Assembly (NCBI RefSeq): GCF_041146395.1 | Contig: NC_091001.1 | Coordinates: 104,492,965-104,556,964, forward strand | Source: Eulemur rufifrons | Taxonomy: Eukaryota; Chordata; Mammalia; Primates; Lemuridae | Direction of reading: 5' to 3' | DNA: 64,000 nt | Shown: piece by piece, positions 20,953 through 30,470 of the stretch | How the letters are laid out: every line of letters begins with the position of its first letter | Position numbering within the stretch: position 1 is the stretch's first letter | Notes under the pieces: generated by a model | What the model was told of the DNA's origin: nothing | Seen by the model: only the letters and a program-made list of their open reading frames with translations | Databases searched by the model: none | Translations under genes and position numbers: made by a program

Positions 20953-21649
20953 TCCTGCCTCCCCTCCACCACTTCTGTTTCCTCATCTGTAAAAAAGCAT
21001 CCTATTTACTAAATGCCTTGTAAATCCCAAATGCTTTCAGGACAACTGGGTGGAAATGTTCTGCAGCAACTTTCTTTAGAAAACATGCCCCCTCTTTTTT
21101 GAAGAAGCCCATAATTCCTCCACATGCTTCCCCATCTGTTCCCCCAAATGTGATAATTAGGAAATGATGCTGTCACTTTGGCAAGTGAGAAACCTGCCCC
21201 TCCCGTCCCATCTCGGAGCGACACGGCAGAAGGGTGAGCAGACCCTCGTGCTCACAGGCGGCCTCACCCCCAGGCCCCGAGAGCAGGTGCCGCCCGGATT
21301 TTGATGTGGTTCACAAACCACGTCAGGGTGAGGTGTGGGGATAAAACGCTAAACCCCAGGGGATTACATGGAAGGGGGCCTGGAGACCACCTTGGCCGTC
21401 CCTCCACCACTTACTGTCCCCACATGGAGTCTGCACCAGTGTCCAGGGCAGGGAGTCAGACTCGGCCCATCTGGATTGGAGAACGGAGGCCCGAGGAGGC
21501 AGGGTGAGCTTGTGAATCGGGCAAGTACGCGGGAGAGGAAGGCACAGCTCCCACCTCTTCCCGCCGGATGCCGAAGATGTGGCCAACACATCTGGCCCCT
21601 TCATGTAGGTAAGAAGGTTTGTTTAGTCTTAAACAGGGGTGAACCGGGT
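20953..21649. other. Unique DNA
   Basis: No repeat or exon recognised with confidence. Confidence 0.4.
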
Positions 21650-22096
21650 TGAAATGTGTCTGCCCCAAATTCCTGTCCACCCAGGACCTCAGAATGCGAC
21701 CTTATTTGGCATCAGGTTTTACAGATGTAATCAAGTTAAAATGAGACTATACTCGATCGGAGTGGGCCCTAATCCTGCACGGTAACTGGCGTCCTTGTAG
21801 GAAGGGACAACGGGTACAGACAGGAAGACAGAGTGAGAATGCCATGTGAGGGCAGAGGCAGAGATCGGTGTGAAGCAGCTGCAAGCCGAGGAACACCAAG
21901 GACTGTTGGCCACCGCCAGGAGCTGGAAACAGGAAGGAGTCTGTCCGGAGCCCCAGGAAACGTGTCCTTGCTGACACTCTGATCTCCAACTTGTGGCCTC
22001 CAGAGCTGTGAGAGGACAAACCTCTGTGTTTGAAGCCACCGATTTCCACCCAGTTTGCTGTACTGTGTCAGGGCAGCCCTGGGAAACACATACAAG
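21650..22096 (+). mobile_element. MLT1-type MaLR solo LTR (ERVL-MaLR)
   Basis: Sense orientation: CAGGACCTCAGAATGCGACC, TTATTTGGCATCAGGTTTTA, CAGATGTAATCAAGTTAAAA, TGGGCCCTAATCCTGCACGG, AGAGATCGGTGTGAAGCAG, GCCTCCAGAGCTGTGAGAGG and CCACCCAGTTTGCTGTACTG. A near full-length solo LTR with no internal genes. Confidence 0.9.
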
Positions 22097-22470
22097 TGGA
22101 GGGCATGAATCTGGAACTCATGGCTGTCTGTCCCCTCAAAGCTTTTGTGCCACCTAGTTCTGCCTCCTGCTCCCCCATGCGGGTCTCACGTTCTGGCTGT
22201 GAAGCCTTGAGCACGCAGTGCCCTGTCTTAGTTTGGGTCCCCGCCAAGCAGAGCCTGAGACAAGTATTTGGATACAGGGGATTTATTTGGGAAATGAGCC
22301 TGGGAGTCTGGCGTGATGAAGAAGAAGAATCAGAGGGGTCAGAAAGGAGTGTGTTACCGAGCGGGTCTCACTGTGGCAACTGTGGCTTGTCCCACTGGGA
22401 GCTCTCTGAGTGACTGGCACGGTTGTCCTTCCAAAGGACACAAGGCCGAGGCACTGATTCCTGACCCCCA
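22097..22470. other. Unassigned, possible old LTR-like repeat at 22220-22440
   Basis: GCAGAGCCTGAGACAAGTAT followed by TTGGATACAGGGGATTTATT looks like the primer-distal part of an old mammalian LTR, but I cannot name it. Confidence 0.35.
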
Positions 22471-22541
22471 CTGGTTAAGGACTGTAATAGTTATCTATCA
22501 CTGAGTAACAATTTAGTGGCCCAGAATTTAATGGCTTAAAC
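22471..22541 (-). mobile_element. Old LTR-like element, left piece (split by MER1B)
   Basis: TAATAGTTATCTATCACTGA, GTAACAATTTAGTGGCCCAG, then AATTTAATGGCTTAAA: the start of an inverted LTR-like repeat of uncertain family. It resumes after the MER1B. Confidence 0.6.
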
Positions 22542-22832
22542 CAGTGGTCCCCAACTTTTTTGGCACTAGGGACCAGTTTCATGGAAAACAATTTTTCCAC
22601 GGATGGGGGGTGGGGGAGGTGGAGCTCAGGCGGTGACGTGGGCCATGAGGAGCGGCTGTCAACACAGATGAAGCTTTGCCAGCTGGCCAGCCTCTCACCT
22701 CCTGCTGTGTCCCCCTTCCTAAGGGAGACAGTTTTTCCACAGATGCCGGTGGTAGGGGTAGGGGGAGGATTGTGGAGCCACAGTGGAGCTCTGTAGCCTG
22801 GTCGCTAACAGGCTGGGGGGTGGGGACTACAG
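22542..22832 (+). mobile_element. MER1B-type hAT-Charlie MITE
   Basis: Starts CAGTGGTCCCCAACTTTTTT, then GCACTAGGGACCAGTTTCAT and AATTTTTCCACGGATGGGG; it ends GGTGGGGACTACAG. The 8-bp target duplication GCTTAAAC/TCTTAAAC lies at 22534-22541 and 22833-22840. A second TTTTTCCACAGATG block at about 22732 suggests a partial internal duplication. Confidence 0.85.
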
Positions 22833-22985
22833 TCTTAAACCACAAACCGTTATTGCCTCACCATTACTCTGGGTCAGGAACCTGGGAGTGGCTTCACTGG
22901 GTGGTTCTGGCTCAGCCTCTCATGAGGGTACATTTGCCGTCTCTGAAGGCTTGGTGGGGCTGAAGAACCCGCTTCCAAGCTGTTG
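22833..22985 (-). mobile_element. Old LTR-like element, right piece
   Basis: Continues the element at 22471: CTGGGTCAGGAACCTGGGAG, TGGCTTCACTGGGTGGTTCT, then GGCTCAGCCTCTCATGAGGG and CCGCTTCCAAGCTGT. Confidence 0.6.
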
Positions 22986-23082
22986 CACTCCTAGCAGACC
23001 CCGTAATCTCTTGCCTGGACCACTGCGACACCCTGGCCCCTCTTCTTGCTTTCGAAGCACCTTCTCAAAACTGTCCACTACA

Positions 23083-23737
23083 CAGTTGATCCTCAGTATT
23101 TGCAGATTCTATATTTGAAAATCCACCTACTCGCTAAAACGTATTTGTAACCCCCAAATCAATACTCATGGTGCTTCACAGTCATTTATAGACATGCGCA
23201 GAGTGCTAAAAAACCTGAGTCAACCAACATGCAAGTTCGTAGCCGAGGTGAAACAAGGTGAGGCCGTGCTCTGGCCTGTTTTAGCTCTCACACTGTAAAC
23301 AAACATCCTCTTTGTGGTCTATTTAGTGGCACATTTTGGGGAGTTTCGTACTTTTTGTTGGTGTTTTGGCTGTTTAAAATGGCCCCTGAGCCTAGCGTTG
23401 CAGCTCTCTCTGGTGTTCCTGAGTGCAAGGAGGCTGTGACACGCCTTATGGAGAAAACTCGTGGGTTTAGATAAGCTTTGCTCGGGGAGCAGTTACAGTC
23501 ATGTTGGCCATGAGTTCAGTGTTAAGGGATCAAAAATATATAGTAAATAAAGTGCCTTTAAGCAGAAACACACATAAAACAAAGTTATGTGTTGACCTCT
23601 AGATGAAAATGTGACCTGAGGCTCACAAGAACCTAACCCTGTACTTTTCCTAGGAGCAGTGTTTTCAGTATTTGCCACTTCGATGTTCGTGGAGACTTGA
23701 TAGAACATAACTACAGCAAATAATGAGAATCACCCGG
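23083..23737 (+). mobile_element. Tigger-family (TcMar) non-autonomous transposon
   Basis: Starts CAGTTGATCCTCAGTATTTG, with ACCTACTCGCTAAAACGTAT, AACCCCCAAATCAATACTCA and ACATGCGCAGAGTGCTAAAA. It ends AGAACATAACTACAGCAAAT, then AATGAGAATCACCCGG. About 655 bp, against about 2.4 kb for an autonomous element. The copy at 60309 is the same family in the opposite orientation. Confidence 0.8.
23379..23474 (+). pseudogene. Tigger transposase N-terminus remnant
   Basis: An ATG inside the Tigger element opens 31 codons, MAPEPSVAALSGVPECKEAV then TRLMEKTRGFR, and stops at TAA. Downstream, GCTTTGCTCGGGGAGCAGTT and GGCCATGAGTTCAGTGTTAA match the next part of the transposase DNA-binding (helix-turn-helix) domain in a shifted frame. 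The remnant is therefore frameshifted, and the catalytic DDE domain is absent. Tigger transposases are CENP-B-like proteins that cut and rejoin DNA at the terminal repeats. Confidence 0.65.
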
Positions 23738-23989
23738 AACGCACAAGGGCCCATGAATTTTATGAATCATTTTTCATTCAAATTGTTTCCATAAGACAAA
23801 AATCGTTTGCCCAGGGCTCTGCACAGCCTAGGGGCAGCCCTGTCCCCGCTGTGGGACTGCTCTCACGCAGGCAGTGACGTGCTCTGAGGAGGACAAGCCT
23901 TTGGTATTTAGAACCATCCAAAGCCTGCTCCTACCTTCGTACCCAGTTGCCAGGGGAGGAGGGACACAAGGAGACCACAGCCAGTGTTG
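23738..23989. other. Unique DNA
   Basis: No repeat or exon recognised. Confidence 0.4.
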
Positions 23990-24319
23990 GTGTGTGAGGG
24001 CTGCCTTAACAAAATAGTATACAGTGAATTAAGCAACAGAAGCCTATTTATTATAGATCTGGAGGCTCAAAGTCCAAGGTCAATGTGGTTGTAGGGATGG
24101 CTTTGTCTGAGGCTTCTCTCCTTGGCTTGCAGATGGCCACCTTCTCACTGTGTCTCATGTGACTTCTTCTCTGTGCACACACATCCCAGGTGTCTCTTCC
24201 TCTTTTTACAGGGACACCAGTCATTTTGGATTAAAGCCCCACCCTTATAATCCTATCTAATCTTAATTACCTCTATAAAGGCTCTATCTCCAAGTAGACT
24301 TACATTGGGGATTAGAGCC
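23990..24319 (-). mobile_element. MaLR-type LTR, piece 1 (split by another LTR)
   Basis: GTGAGGGCTGCCTTAACAAA, AGATCTGGAGGCTCAAAGTC, TTTTTACAGGGACACCAGTC and CCTCTATAAAGGCTCTATCT. The final stretch of this LTR reappears at 24908. Confidence 0.75.
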
Positions 24320-24907
24320 TGGATTAGCTAGGGTTCTCCAGAAAGATAGAACCAATAGGATATATATACACACACGCACATAGACACACACACACACACA
24401 CACACATATATATGAGAGGGAATTTATCAGGAGAATTGGCTCATGCAATTATGGAGGCTGAGAAGTTTCAGGAGAAGCTGTCTGCAATTTGGGGACCCTG
24501 GGATGCCGGTAGCTTGGCTCATCCAAGTCTAGAAGCCTCGGAACTAGGGAAGCCAACGGTGTGATTCTTAGTCTAAGGTCAAAGGCCTGAGAATTCAGGA
24601 GGCTGCTGGTGTAGGTCCTGGAGTCCCAAGGCCAGAGAGCGTGGAGTTCTGATGTCCAAGGGCAAGGGGAGGAGAACATCCCAGCTCTAGCAGGGAGCAG
24701 GGGGGAATCCACGTCTTTCCTTTATTGTTCTAGTCAAGCCCTGGCTGACCAGCTGGTGCCAGCCCACACTGAGGGCAGGTCTTCCCCACTCAGTCTCCTG
24801 TTGCTGACCAATCTCCTCTGGAAACACCCTCACAAACACACCCGGAAGTAATGCTTTCTCAGTTCCCTAGGTATTCCTTAATCTGGTTAAGGTGACATGG
24901 AAAATCA
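24320..24907 (-). mobile_element. ERVL-class solo LTR inserted in the MaLR LTR
   Basis: Inverted LTR of about 590 bp. It starts TTAGCTAGGGTTCTCCAGAA, then ATGCAATTATGGAGGCTGAG, GGTCAAAGGCCTGAGAATTC and GGAAACACCCTCACAAACAC. It contains a (TA)n(CA)n tract and the inverted poly-A signal region. It is homologous to 25019-25515 in the other orientation. The subfamily is not resolved. No viral gene is present. Confidence 0.7.
24361..24414. repeat. (TA)n(CA)n microsatellite inside LTR
   Basis: ATATATATACACACACGCAC and a following CA run ending in ATATATATGAG. It grew from the LTR's own TA-rich stretch. Confidence 0.9.
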
Positions 24908-24967
24908 TGGGTGCTTTAACACATGAATTTGGGGGTGGGGGAGTGTGCACAATTCAGTCCATAACAG
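24908..24967 (-). mobile_element. MaLR-type LTR, piece 2
   Basis: TTTAACACATGAATTTGGGG, then CACAATTCAGTCCATAACAG: the terminal end of the inverted MaLR LTR whose first part ends at 24319. Confidence 0.75.
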
Positions 24968-25018
24968 GCCCGGCCTGGAAGAATTCACTGTCTAGTCATC
25001 CATTTTTCAGAGAATGAC

Positions 25019-25515
25019 TGTTAATTTTAGGTGTCAACTTACCTGGATTAAGGCATGCCCAGATAGCTGGGTATGTCTGTGAGGGTGTTCCTGGAAAAGA
25101 TGAGCATTGGAATCAGTAAAGTGAGTAAAGAAGACCCACCCACCAATATGGGCAGCAGGCACCCTCCAAACCATTGAAGGCTCAGATAGAACAAAGAGGT
25201 GAAGGAAGGGCAAATTCTCCCTCTCTCTGCCTGAGCCGGGACATCATCTCCTCCTGCCCCTCTGATAGTGGAGCTCCTTGTTCTTGGGCCTTTGGACTCT
25301 GGGACTTACACCAGTACCCCTCCTGTCCAGGGTCACAGGCCTTTGGAATCAGATTGAATCACACCACTGGCTTTCCTGGTCCTCCAGCTTGTAGATGACA
25401 GATCATAGGGCTTCTCAGCCTCCATCACCGCATGAGCCAATTCCCATAATAAATCTCTTGAGTACCTGCATGTATCCTATTGGCTCTGTTTCTCTGGAGA
25501 GCCCTGGCTAACACA
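25019..25515 (+). mobile_element. ERVL-class solo LTR, inverted partner of 24320-24907
   Basis: TGTTAATTTTAGGTGTCAAC at the start; GGTATGTCTGTGAGGGTGTT, GCATGAGCCAATTCCCATAA and a poly-A signal AATAAATCTC near the end; ends CCTGGCTAACACA. The flanking 5-mers ATGAC/GTGGC are only partly matched. Confidence 0.75.
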
Positions 25516-25649
25516 GTGGCCAAAGAGGCTGAGGGAGTTATTCAGGGGTCCGAGGGAGCTGATGCTGACCTGATGCCCACCCTCTGATTTGCCATCCTTT
25601 CCTGGGTCTTTTCTCACCTGACCATTTGACACCTGTCTGGTGTTGGCAG
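25516..25649. other. Unique DNA
   Basis: No repeat or exon recognised. Confidence 0.4.
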
Positions 25650-25855
25650 AGCAGTGGATGATCACTGGATTCTGGGACTCAGGAGATCTGGGTTGGAGTC
25701 TATGACAAGCCTGGAGGAAGTCAGTATGAGTCTCAGTTTACTCATCTGTAAAGTGGGATCTGAACCACTGCCTTCTTCCAACCTCACAAAATCGTTGTGA
25801 TGATCAAACAGAAAAATGGACATGAGAGTGTTGTGTAAATCTTGAAGTCCTAAAA
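25650..25855 (+). mobile_element. MIR SINE, near full length
   Basis: AGATCTGGGTTGGAGTCTAT, GTCTCAGTTTACTCATCTGT, AAAGTGGGATCTGAACCACT, then GTGATGATCAAACAG. Confidence 0.8.
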
Positions 25856-26689
25856 AATGAGAATGAAAAGGCAAATACAGGTTGCAAATTGACCCATCAG
25901 GGTCAAATTTACCTGGTCAAGAGTATATATAAAAATATCCTTCTGCATCAACTTGGCATGTTTTTGGAGTCCTGCTTGATCAAGGTCCTGTGAGCAGGGG
26001 ACAGGAAGAGAAGCCATCTCAGTCCTGCCAGTATGTCCACACACTTAGCCTTGGCATTGGATCATCACATTATTTTCATTTAAAATTCTCCAACTGTAGA
26101 GGCTGATAAACTAACCTTTTTAGGTTGTTGAAGAAAATACACATACATACGCGTTTGGCATTTAGACACTACCATAGGCCAAAATGCAATTTATTGAAGT
26201 TTTTTAAAAGGGAGAAATGTTAAAAAGAAAAGTTAAACATTATGACCAGACAATATTGTCAAGAAACCCAAAATAGAATTCTGGTTTAAAAAAATAATAA
26301 AAGAAATATTTCAATATAAGATCAATAAATATATAAAGCATGGTGAGATGATGACTAGAAGGTAACACCAACTTTGAATCTTTTAATACATTTCATAAAA
26401 GTGCCAAGTGATGGAGTCTAAATTTAAAACACTTTATGAAAATTTTTGAAAAGATGAATACTTAGGAAAAATCTATAAAAATGATGGTGCAAGAATTAAA
26501 TGGAGTAACCCAGGGCAAAAAACCTTCTCCGGTCTTCTTCTGTAGTTTGCCCTGATCTGGGTGGTTGTCCCTTCTTTTTTGCTCCTGTCCCATTTTTGTC
26601 CCCAGCAGCCTATCCTAGGAGGAGTCAAATCCACCATTAATAACCCACAATTGACCAATTAGGTTCAGTGCAAAGCTGGAATTACTCAG
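25856..26689. other. AT-rich unassigned DNA
   Basis: No gene. 26080-26480 is strongly AT-rich and may be ancient LINE debris, but no landmark is clear. Confidence 0.35.
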
Positions 26690-26830
26690 TTGAAATTTTA
26701 AATGCTCCAGCTCAGCTTAGGAAACAAATTAGACCAGAAAGCCCCATTTTACGTAATGAGCAAATTTACCATCATTAGTGGCAATTAAGATAAAGTGTTA
26801 ATGACTCTGTTTACCTTGGTGGGAAAACAC
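26690..26830. other. Candidate conserved non-coding element
   Basis: Non-repeat AT-rich island: AAACAAATTAGACC, ACGTAATGAG, ATCATTAGTGGCAATTAAGA and GTGTTAATGACTC. Several homeodomain-type ATTA cores lie within 110 bp. Confidence 0.3.
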
Positions 26831-26964
26831 GCAGGGTGCATGTGTTGGAGGCAGGACAGGAGCAGACACAGGGCTTTGCCTGGGACGGAAAATGCCTGGG
26901 GCTTGGAGGACGTTCCTGTTCTCCCCTCCTAGAATGTTGAAAGGTAAGAGTTCTTAAGGGAGCA
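26831..26964. other. Unique DNA
   Basis: No repeat or exon recognised. Confidence 0.35.
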
Positions 26965-27075
26965 ACACTTTCCAGATGGGGAAGCTGAGGCTCAAATCAT
27001 GGACAAAGCTTACCTGCCTATGGTCCCAAAGCAAGCTGGTAACCCCTGCTCTGAGACCCTTCCCACTTCAGTGAG
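26965..27075 (-). mobile_element. MIR SINE fragment
   Basis: CCAGATGGGGAAGCTGAGGC, TCAAATCATGG and GGTCCCAAAGCAAGCTGGTA. Confidence 0.65.
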
Positions 27076-27154
27076 CTGCCTCACCGGCATACGGAGTCAC
27101 TGCTGATGGAAGGGCTCAAGAAGCAGGAGGAAAGTGGGCTATGTATAAAACACA

Positions 27155-27345
27155 CCTGGGTGCCAGGCGCAGAGTTATTACGTACGCACGTTACAGAATT
27201 AGCTAACTTAACCCTAATAACCACAACTTTTCTGGAGAGCCCTTGTTAGCCCTATTTTACAGGTGAGAAAATTGAGGCTGGGAGAAGTGAAATCATTTGC
27301 ACAAGGTAACACAGCCCTTAAGTCGTATTTCAAATCCCTAGTTTG
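27155..27345 (-). mobile_element. MIR SINE, near full length
   Basis: CTATTTTACAGGTGAGAAAA, TTGAGGCTGGGAGAAGTGAA, then CACAAGGTAACACAGCCCTT. Confidence 0.8.
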
Positions 27346-27383
27346 TTCCATTCCATCCTCAAAGCCTCAAAGGTCACCTAGTC

Positions 27384-27579
27384 CAGGGGTCCCCAACCTA
27401 GGGTGAGTTGTTTAATTATTTTATTATATATTACAGTGTAATAATAATAGAAGTAAAGTGCACAATAAATATAATGCCCTTGAATCATCCCCAAACCGTC
27501 CCCCCACCCATCCCCAGTCCGTGGAAAAATTGTCTTCCATGAAAACGGTTCCTGGTGCCAGAAAGGTTGGGGACCACTG
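27384..27579 (-). mobile_element. MER1B-type hAT-Charlie MITE
   Basis: CAGGGGTCCCCAACCTAGGG at the left, AAAGGTTGGGGACCACTG at the right, AGTCCGTGGAAAAATTGTCT inside. A decayed 8-bp target duplication ACCTAGTC/ATCTAGCC lies at 27376-27383 and 27580-27587. Confidence 0.9.
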
Positions 27580-27587
27580 ATCTAGCC

Positions 27588-28144
27588 CAACCCCCTCCCC
27601 CTTACACATCCATAACCAAGCTCATCCTAACGCTTCTGGAGGGAGTCTAGAGTGGAAGACAGCGATCAAAGGTGCCGTGGGCCTGACGGAGCTTGCCCAC
27701 CGCTCCTTGGGCTGTCTGCGGCTGTGGGACAAGTCCCACCGAAGCTCCTCTGTGGCTGCCGGGCTGGGAAGAGGGAGGGTTGTGGCATTCCTGAGCTCAG
27801 GAATGGAAGGCAGCAGGGAGATAATTAAGGGGTAGGGAAATGAAACAATTACCCAGCTAATTGAAGCCCAGTGGCCCACTTTCCCTGAACATCTGGGTGC
27901 CAGGCCCAGAGGGAAGACGGCACAAACCATCCAGGTAATGGCGGCTGACCGGTCCCCTGATCTGGGGACTCTGGGAACCTGAAATTCTTGCTTCCGGGCG
28001 TGTCTGCAGCCTCCTCCCGTCTGAGGGGAAGGTGGGCTGTGAGATTGCTGCCCACAGGATGGGCCCTAAGTTCTCATTTAATGAGATGTAGAGATTACTT
28101 TCCTCCCAAGGACAGTGGACTCAATGATTTCTCATCCCTTTTGT
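27588..28144. other. Unique DNA
   Basis: No repeat or exon recognised. 27820-27860 has GGAGATAATTAAGGGG and ACCCAGCTAATTGAAG, homeodomain-type motifs. Confidence 0.4.
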
Positions 28145-28290
28145 CATCTCGCTGAATTATCACAGTTTCACACGTGGAGAAACTAAGCCCTGGACGGGAG
28201 GAGAGATTCGCTCAAAGCCACACACCCACCCCTGAAGTGGCTCGGATAGCCTGGGTCTTCTGATTTCTGGTCCAGTTATTTTTTCCCCTG
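28145..28290 (-). mobile_element. MIR SINE
   Basis: TTTCACACGTGGAGAAACTA, AGCCCTGGACGGGAGGAGAG, then CTCAAAGCCACACACCCACC. Confidence 0.65.
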
Positions 28291-28584
28291 CCCTAGACTG
28301 TCCCTCATACACTCTCCCCTGCGCCTCGCTCTTGCCTGCAGCACAAGTGTGGACACGTGTCTTCCGTGGCCAGCCTTCCCACCTCCTGCCCCCTCCCATG
28401 GAGACAAACCGATTTGCCATCCCCGGAACGAATGTTGAGGTCACCGTTTCAGGAGCCGGAATTCTCCTCGCCGCCGAAAGCCCAGCTTTGGTGTTTGTTG
28501 TGTACACAAAGGCAGCCTAAGTTAGCACATGTGTTCCAGCGGCTTCTACCCCCTATCCCCGCCCCAGGGACCCACAGGGAATTC
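28291..28584. other. Unique DNA
   Basis: No repeat or exon recognised. Confidence 0.4.
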
Positions 28585-28800
28585 TGCTAAGATAATTATC
28601 TCCAACTGGGGTTTTGTTCAGTCCTCTGGTAAGACAAGCTCCCCGTTTAGAATAATAAGGCTCTGCTATTGAAGGCTGGCTGGGAAATATTTTTCAAACA
28701 AGCAAATTGAGTATGTGTTTCACATATGCCGCTCATTAAGGTTTATAAGACCTTTTGGTCTTCACAATAAAGCTTGTTTTTTTAAAGGTGAAAATCAGCA
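28585..28800. other. Candidate conserved non-coding element
   Basis: AT-rich non-repeat island with GCTAAGATAATTATCTCC (containing the palindrome GATAATTATC), GAATAATAAGGCTC and GCTCATTAAGG. Inferred only. Confidence 0.3.
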
Positions 28801-29030
28801 TGCCCTTGGTTACTGCCAGCACCCTGCTTCCCTCTTCAGATGGGACAGAAGCCCTGGGAAGTGTTGAAAGGGAATCAAAAAAGCTGATGCCTCCTGACCC
28901 AGCGGAGGAAGGAACAGTGACCCCCGAGAAGTCTCCATCCCGCCAGGAGCTAGTGGGGGGGGGCCCTCCCACACAGTCCCTTCATGTACAAGGGGCTCTG
29001 TGATTTAGAAAACAAGCCGCAACTTTAACT
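28801..29030. other. Unique DNA
   Basis: No repeat or exon recognised. Confidence 0.4.
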
Positions 29031-29190
29031 CAGTGATTCGCAAACTGGCAGCATCTCAGACTCACCTGGGAGATCTCAGAACACCCACGCCTGGGACCCA
29101 GCCGGCAAAATCCAGATTAAGTTGATGGGAGACTGTTCTCTGGCATCGGGTTTAAAGCTCCTTGAGTAACTGTAATGTGCAGCCAAGGTA
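29031..29190. mobile_element. MER5-type hAT-Charlie MITE
   Basis: CAGTGATTCGCAAACTGGCA, ATCTCAGACTCACCTGGGAG and TGTAATGTGCAGCCAAGGTA match the MER5 ends and core. Confidence 0.65.
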
Positions 29191-29244
29191 AAGACCGTCA
29201 ATTATCTCAGGGGCGCTCGGGCAGTGCTGCAGGTAGGCGGGCAA

Positions 29245-29370
29245 GGAACCATTCTCCCCATTCTAGAGATTAGAAAGACAAGGCTCGAGGAGCAGACGCA
29301 ACACGGCTGTGAGTGGCAGCGTCGGGGCTTGAACCTACATCTCCCGACATTTTCTTCCAAGCCCTCTTCC
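29245..29370 (-). mobile_element. MIR SINE
   Basis: CCCATTCTAGAGATTAGAAA, GACAAGGCTCGAGGAGCAG and CGGGGCTTGAACCTACATCT. Confidence 0.7.
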
Positions 29371-29384
29371 TTCCAGCCTGTGAA

Positions 29385-29575
29385 CTAGTATTATCTACCA
29401 TGTACTGAGCCCAGGGCTTTGCATGTGATCCCATTCAATCCTAACAAGCCACATACATCAGTATGGTGATCTCCATTTCACAGATGAGAAAACTGAGGCT
29501 CAGGGAAGCTGAATGACATGCCTAATGTCACACCAAATACAGAGGATCTGATCCCAAAGTCCTGCACAAGACCAG
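29385..29575 (-). mobile_element. MIR SINE, near full length
   Basis: CATGTACTGAGCCCAGGGCT, TCCATTTCACAGATGAGAAA, then ACTGAGGCTCAGGGAAGCTG. Confidence 0.85.
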
Positions 29576-29694
29576 TAACTTGGACCATAGGAATCTGGCC
29601 CCTCTCTGGGTAGGGTGACCCCTCATTCCTGCATTTAAATAGTCTTTACGGTCTTTAAAGGATCTTATGCAGAAAGAGGAAGCAGAAGTCGTTT

Positions 29695-29885
29695 CTTGAT
29701 CATGTGTCAGACACCAGGCCAGCTGTTTTATCTACATGTAAAGCATTTAATCTTATAAGGCAGATATTGCTCTCCCCATTTTAAAGGCAAGAGAGCTGAG
29801 GCCCGGAGTGGTTAGTGACTTGCTCCAGGTCACAGAGCTGCTAAGGGGCAGATTAAACTCCAGAGTCGCTGGCCCTTCCCTACCC
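29695..29885 (-). mobile_element. MIR SINE, near full length
   Basis: CCCCATTTTAAAGGCAAGAG, AGCTGAGGCCCGGAGTGGTT, then TCACAGAGCTGCTAAGGGGC. Third MIR in a row in the same orientation. Confidence 0.8.
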
Positions 29886-29939
29886 CACATTGCTTTCCCA
29901 CTCATGGCAAAATAGCAGGTGTGACCTGCCCAGACAGAC
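29886..29939. other. Unique DNA
   Basis: Short spacer. Confidence 0.3.
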
Positions 29940-30190
29940 AGAAGAGTTTCAGGCAAATTTGCAAGCAACAAAGATAATTAAAAAGAGGGAAAATGCTTTT
30001 ATTATGGCCTTGGCTGGATTTCATTGTTTTTGAAGTGACTGTTAACTTGGGACCAGGGCATTTTAATCAATTAGATTTAAGCTCATTATTTATGAACCCA
30101 CTAAGCGTGTGCTTTTGCTTTTGTTATTAATTAAGAACATCATTCTCTTTAAACATTCTTCCACCAAACCATTCTTTGCCTCCTAGTTTC
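29940..30190. other. Candidate conserved non-coding element
   Basis: A 250-bp AT-rich non-repeat island with AAAGATAATTAAAAAG, TTTTAATCAATTAGATTT, CTCATTATTTATG and TTGTTATTAATTAAGAAC. It is dense in homeodomain- and POU-type motifs. No frame. Function inferred only. Confidence 0.35.
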
Positions 30191-30261
30191 TTTTTAACAT
30201 GGCCATGGGGCAGGCAAAAATAGAAAACTGTAGCTTGGGGAGAGCCCAGGGCCAGAAATTA

Positions 30262-30470
30262 GGAAAGCCGGGCTGATCCTAGCACTGCCCTGACCCTCAG
30301 CATGACCCTGGACAGGTCATTTGACTTCCATGAGTCTCGGTTTCATTCCCAAGTGGAAGTTTACGGTCTCCGTCCCCTCTTTCTATGGGGGATGCTGTGG
30401 AAATGAAAATGAGACAATCAAGATAATGCATTAAAATCTACAAAGGGTTATGCATATAGGAGGGGTCGTT
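30262..30470 (+). mobile_element. MIR SINE, near full length
   Basis: GATCCTAGCACTGCCCTGAC, GACCCTGGACAGGTCATTTG, then ATGAGTCTCGGTTTCATTCC and AATGAAAATGAGACAATCAA. Confidence 0.75.

Noticed and set aside
24320..25515. Two LTRs as ends of one provirus
   Set aside because: They face opposite ways, are only about 110 bp apart and have no internal retroviral sequence.
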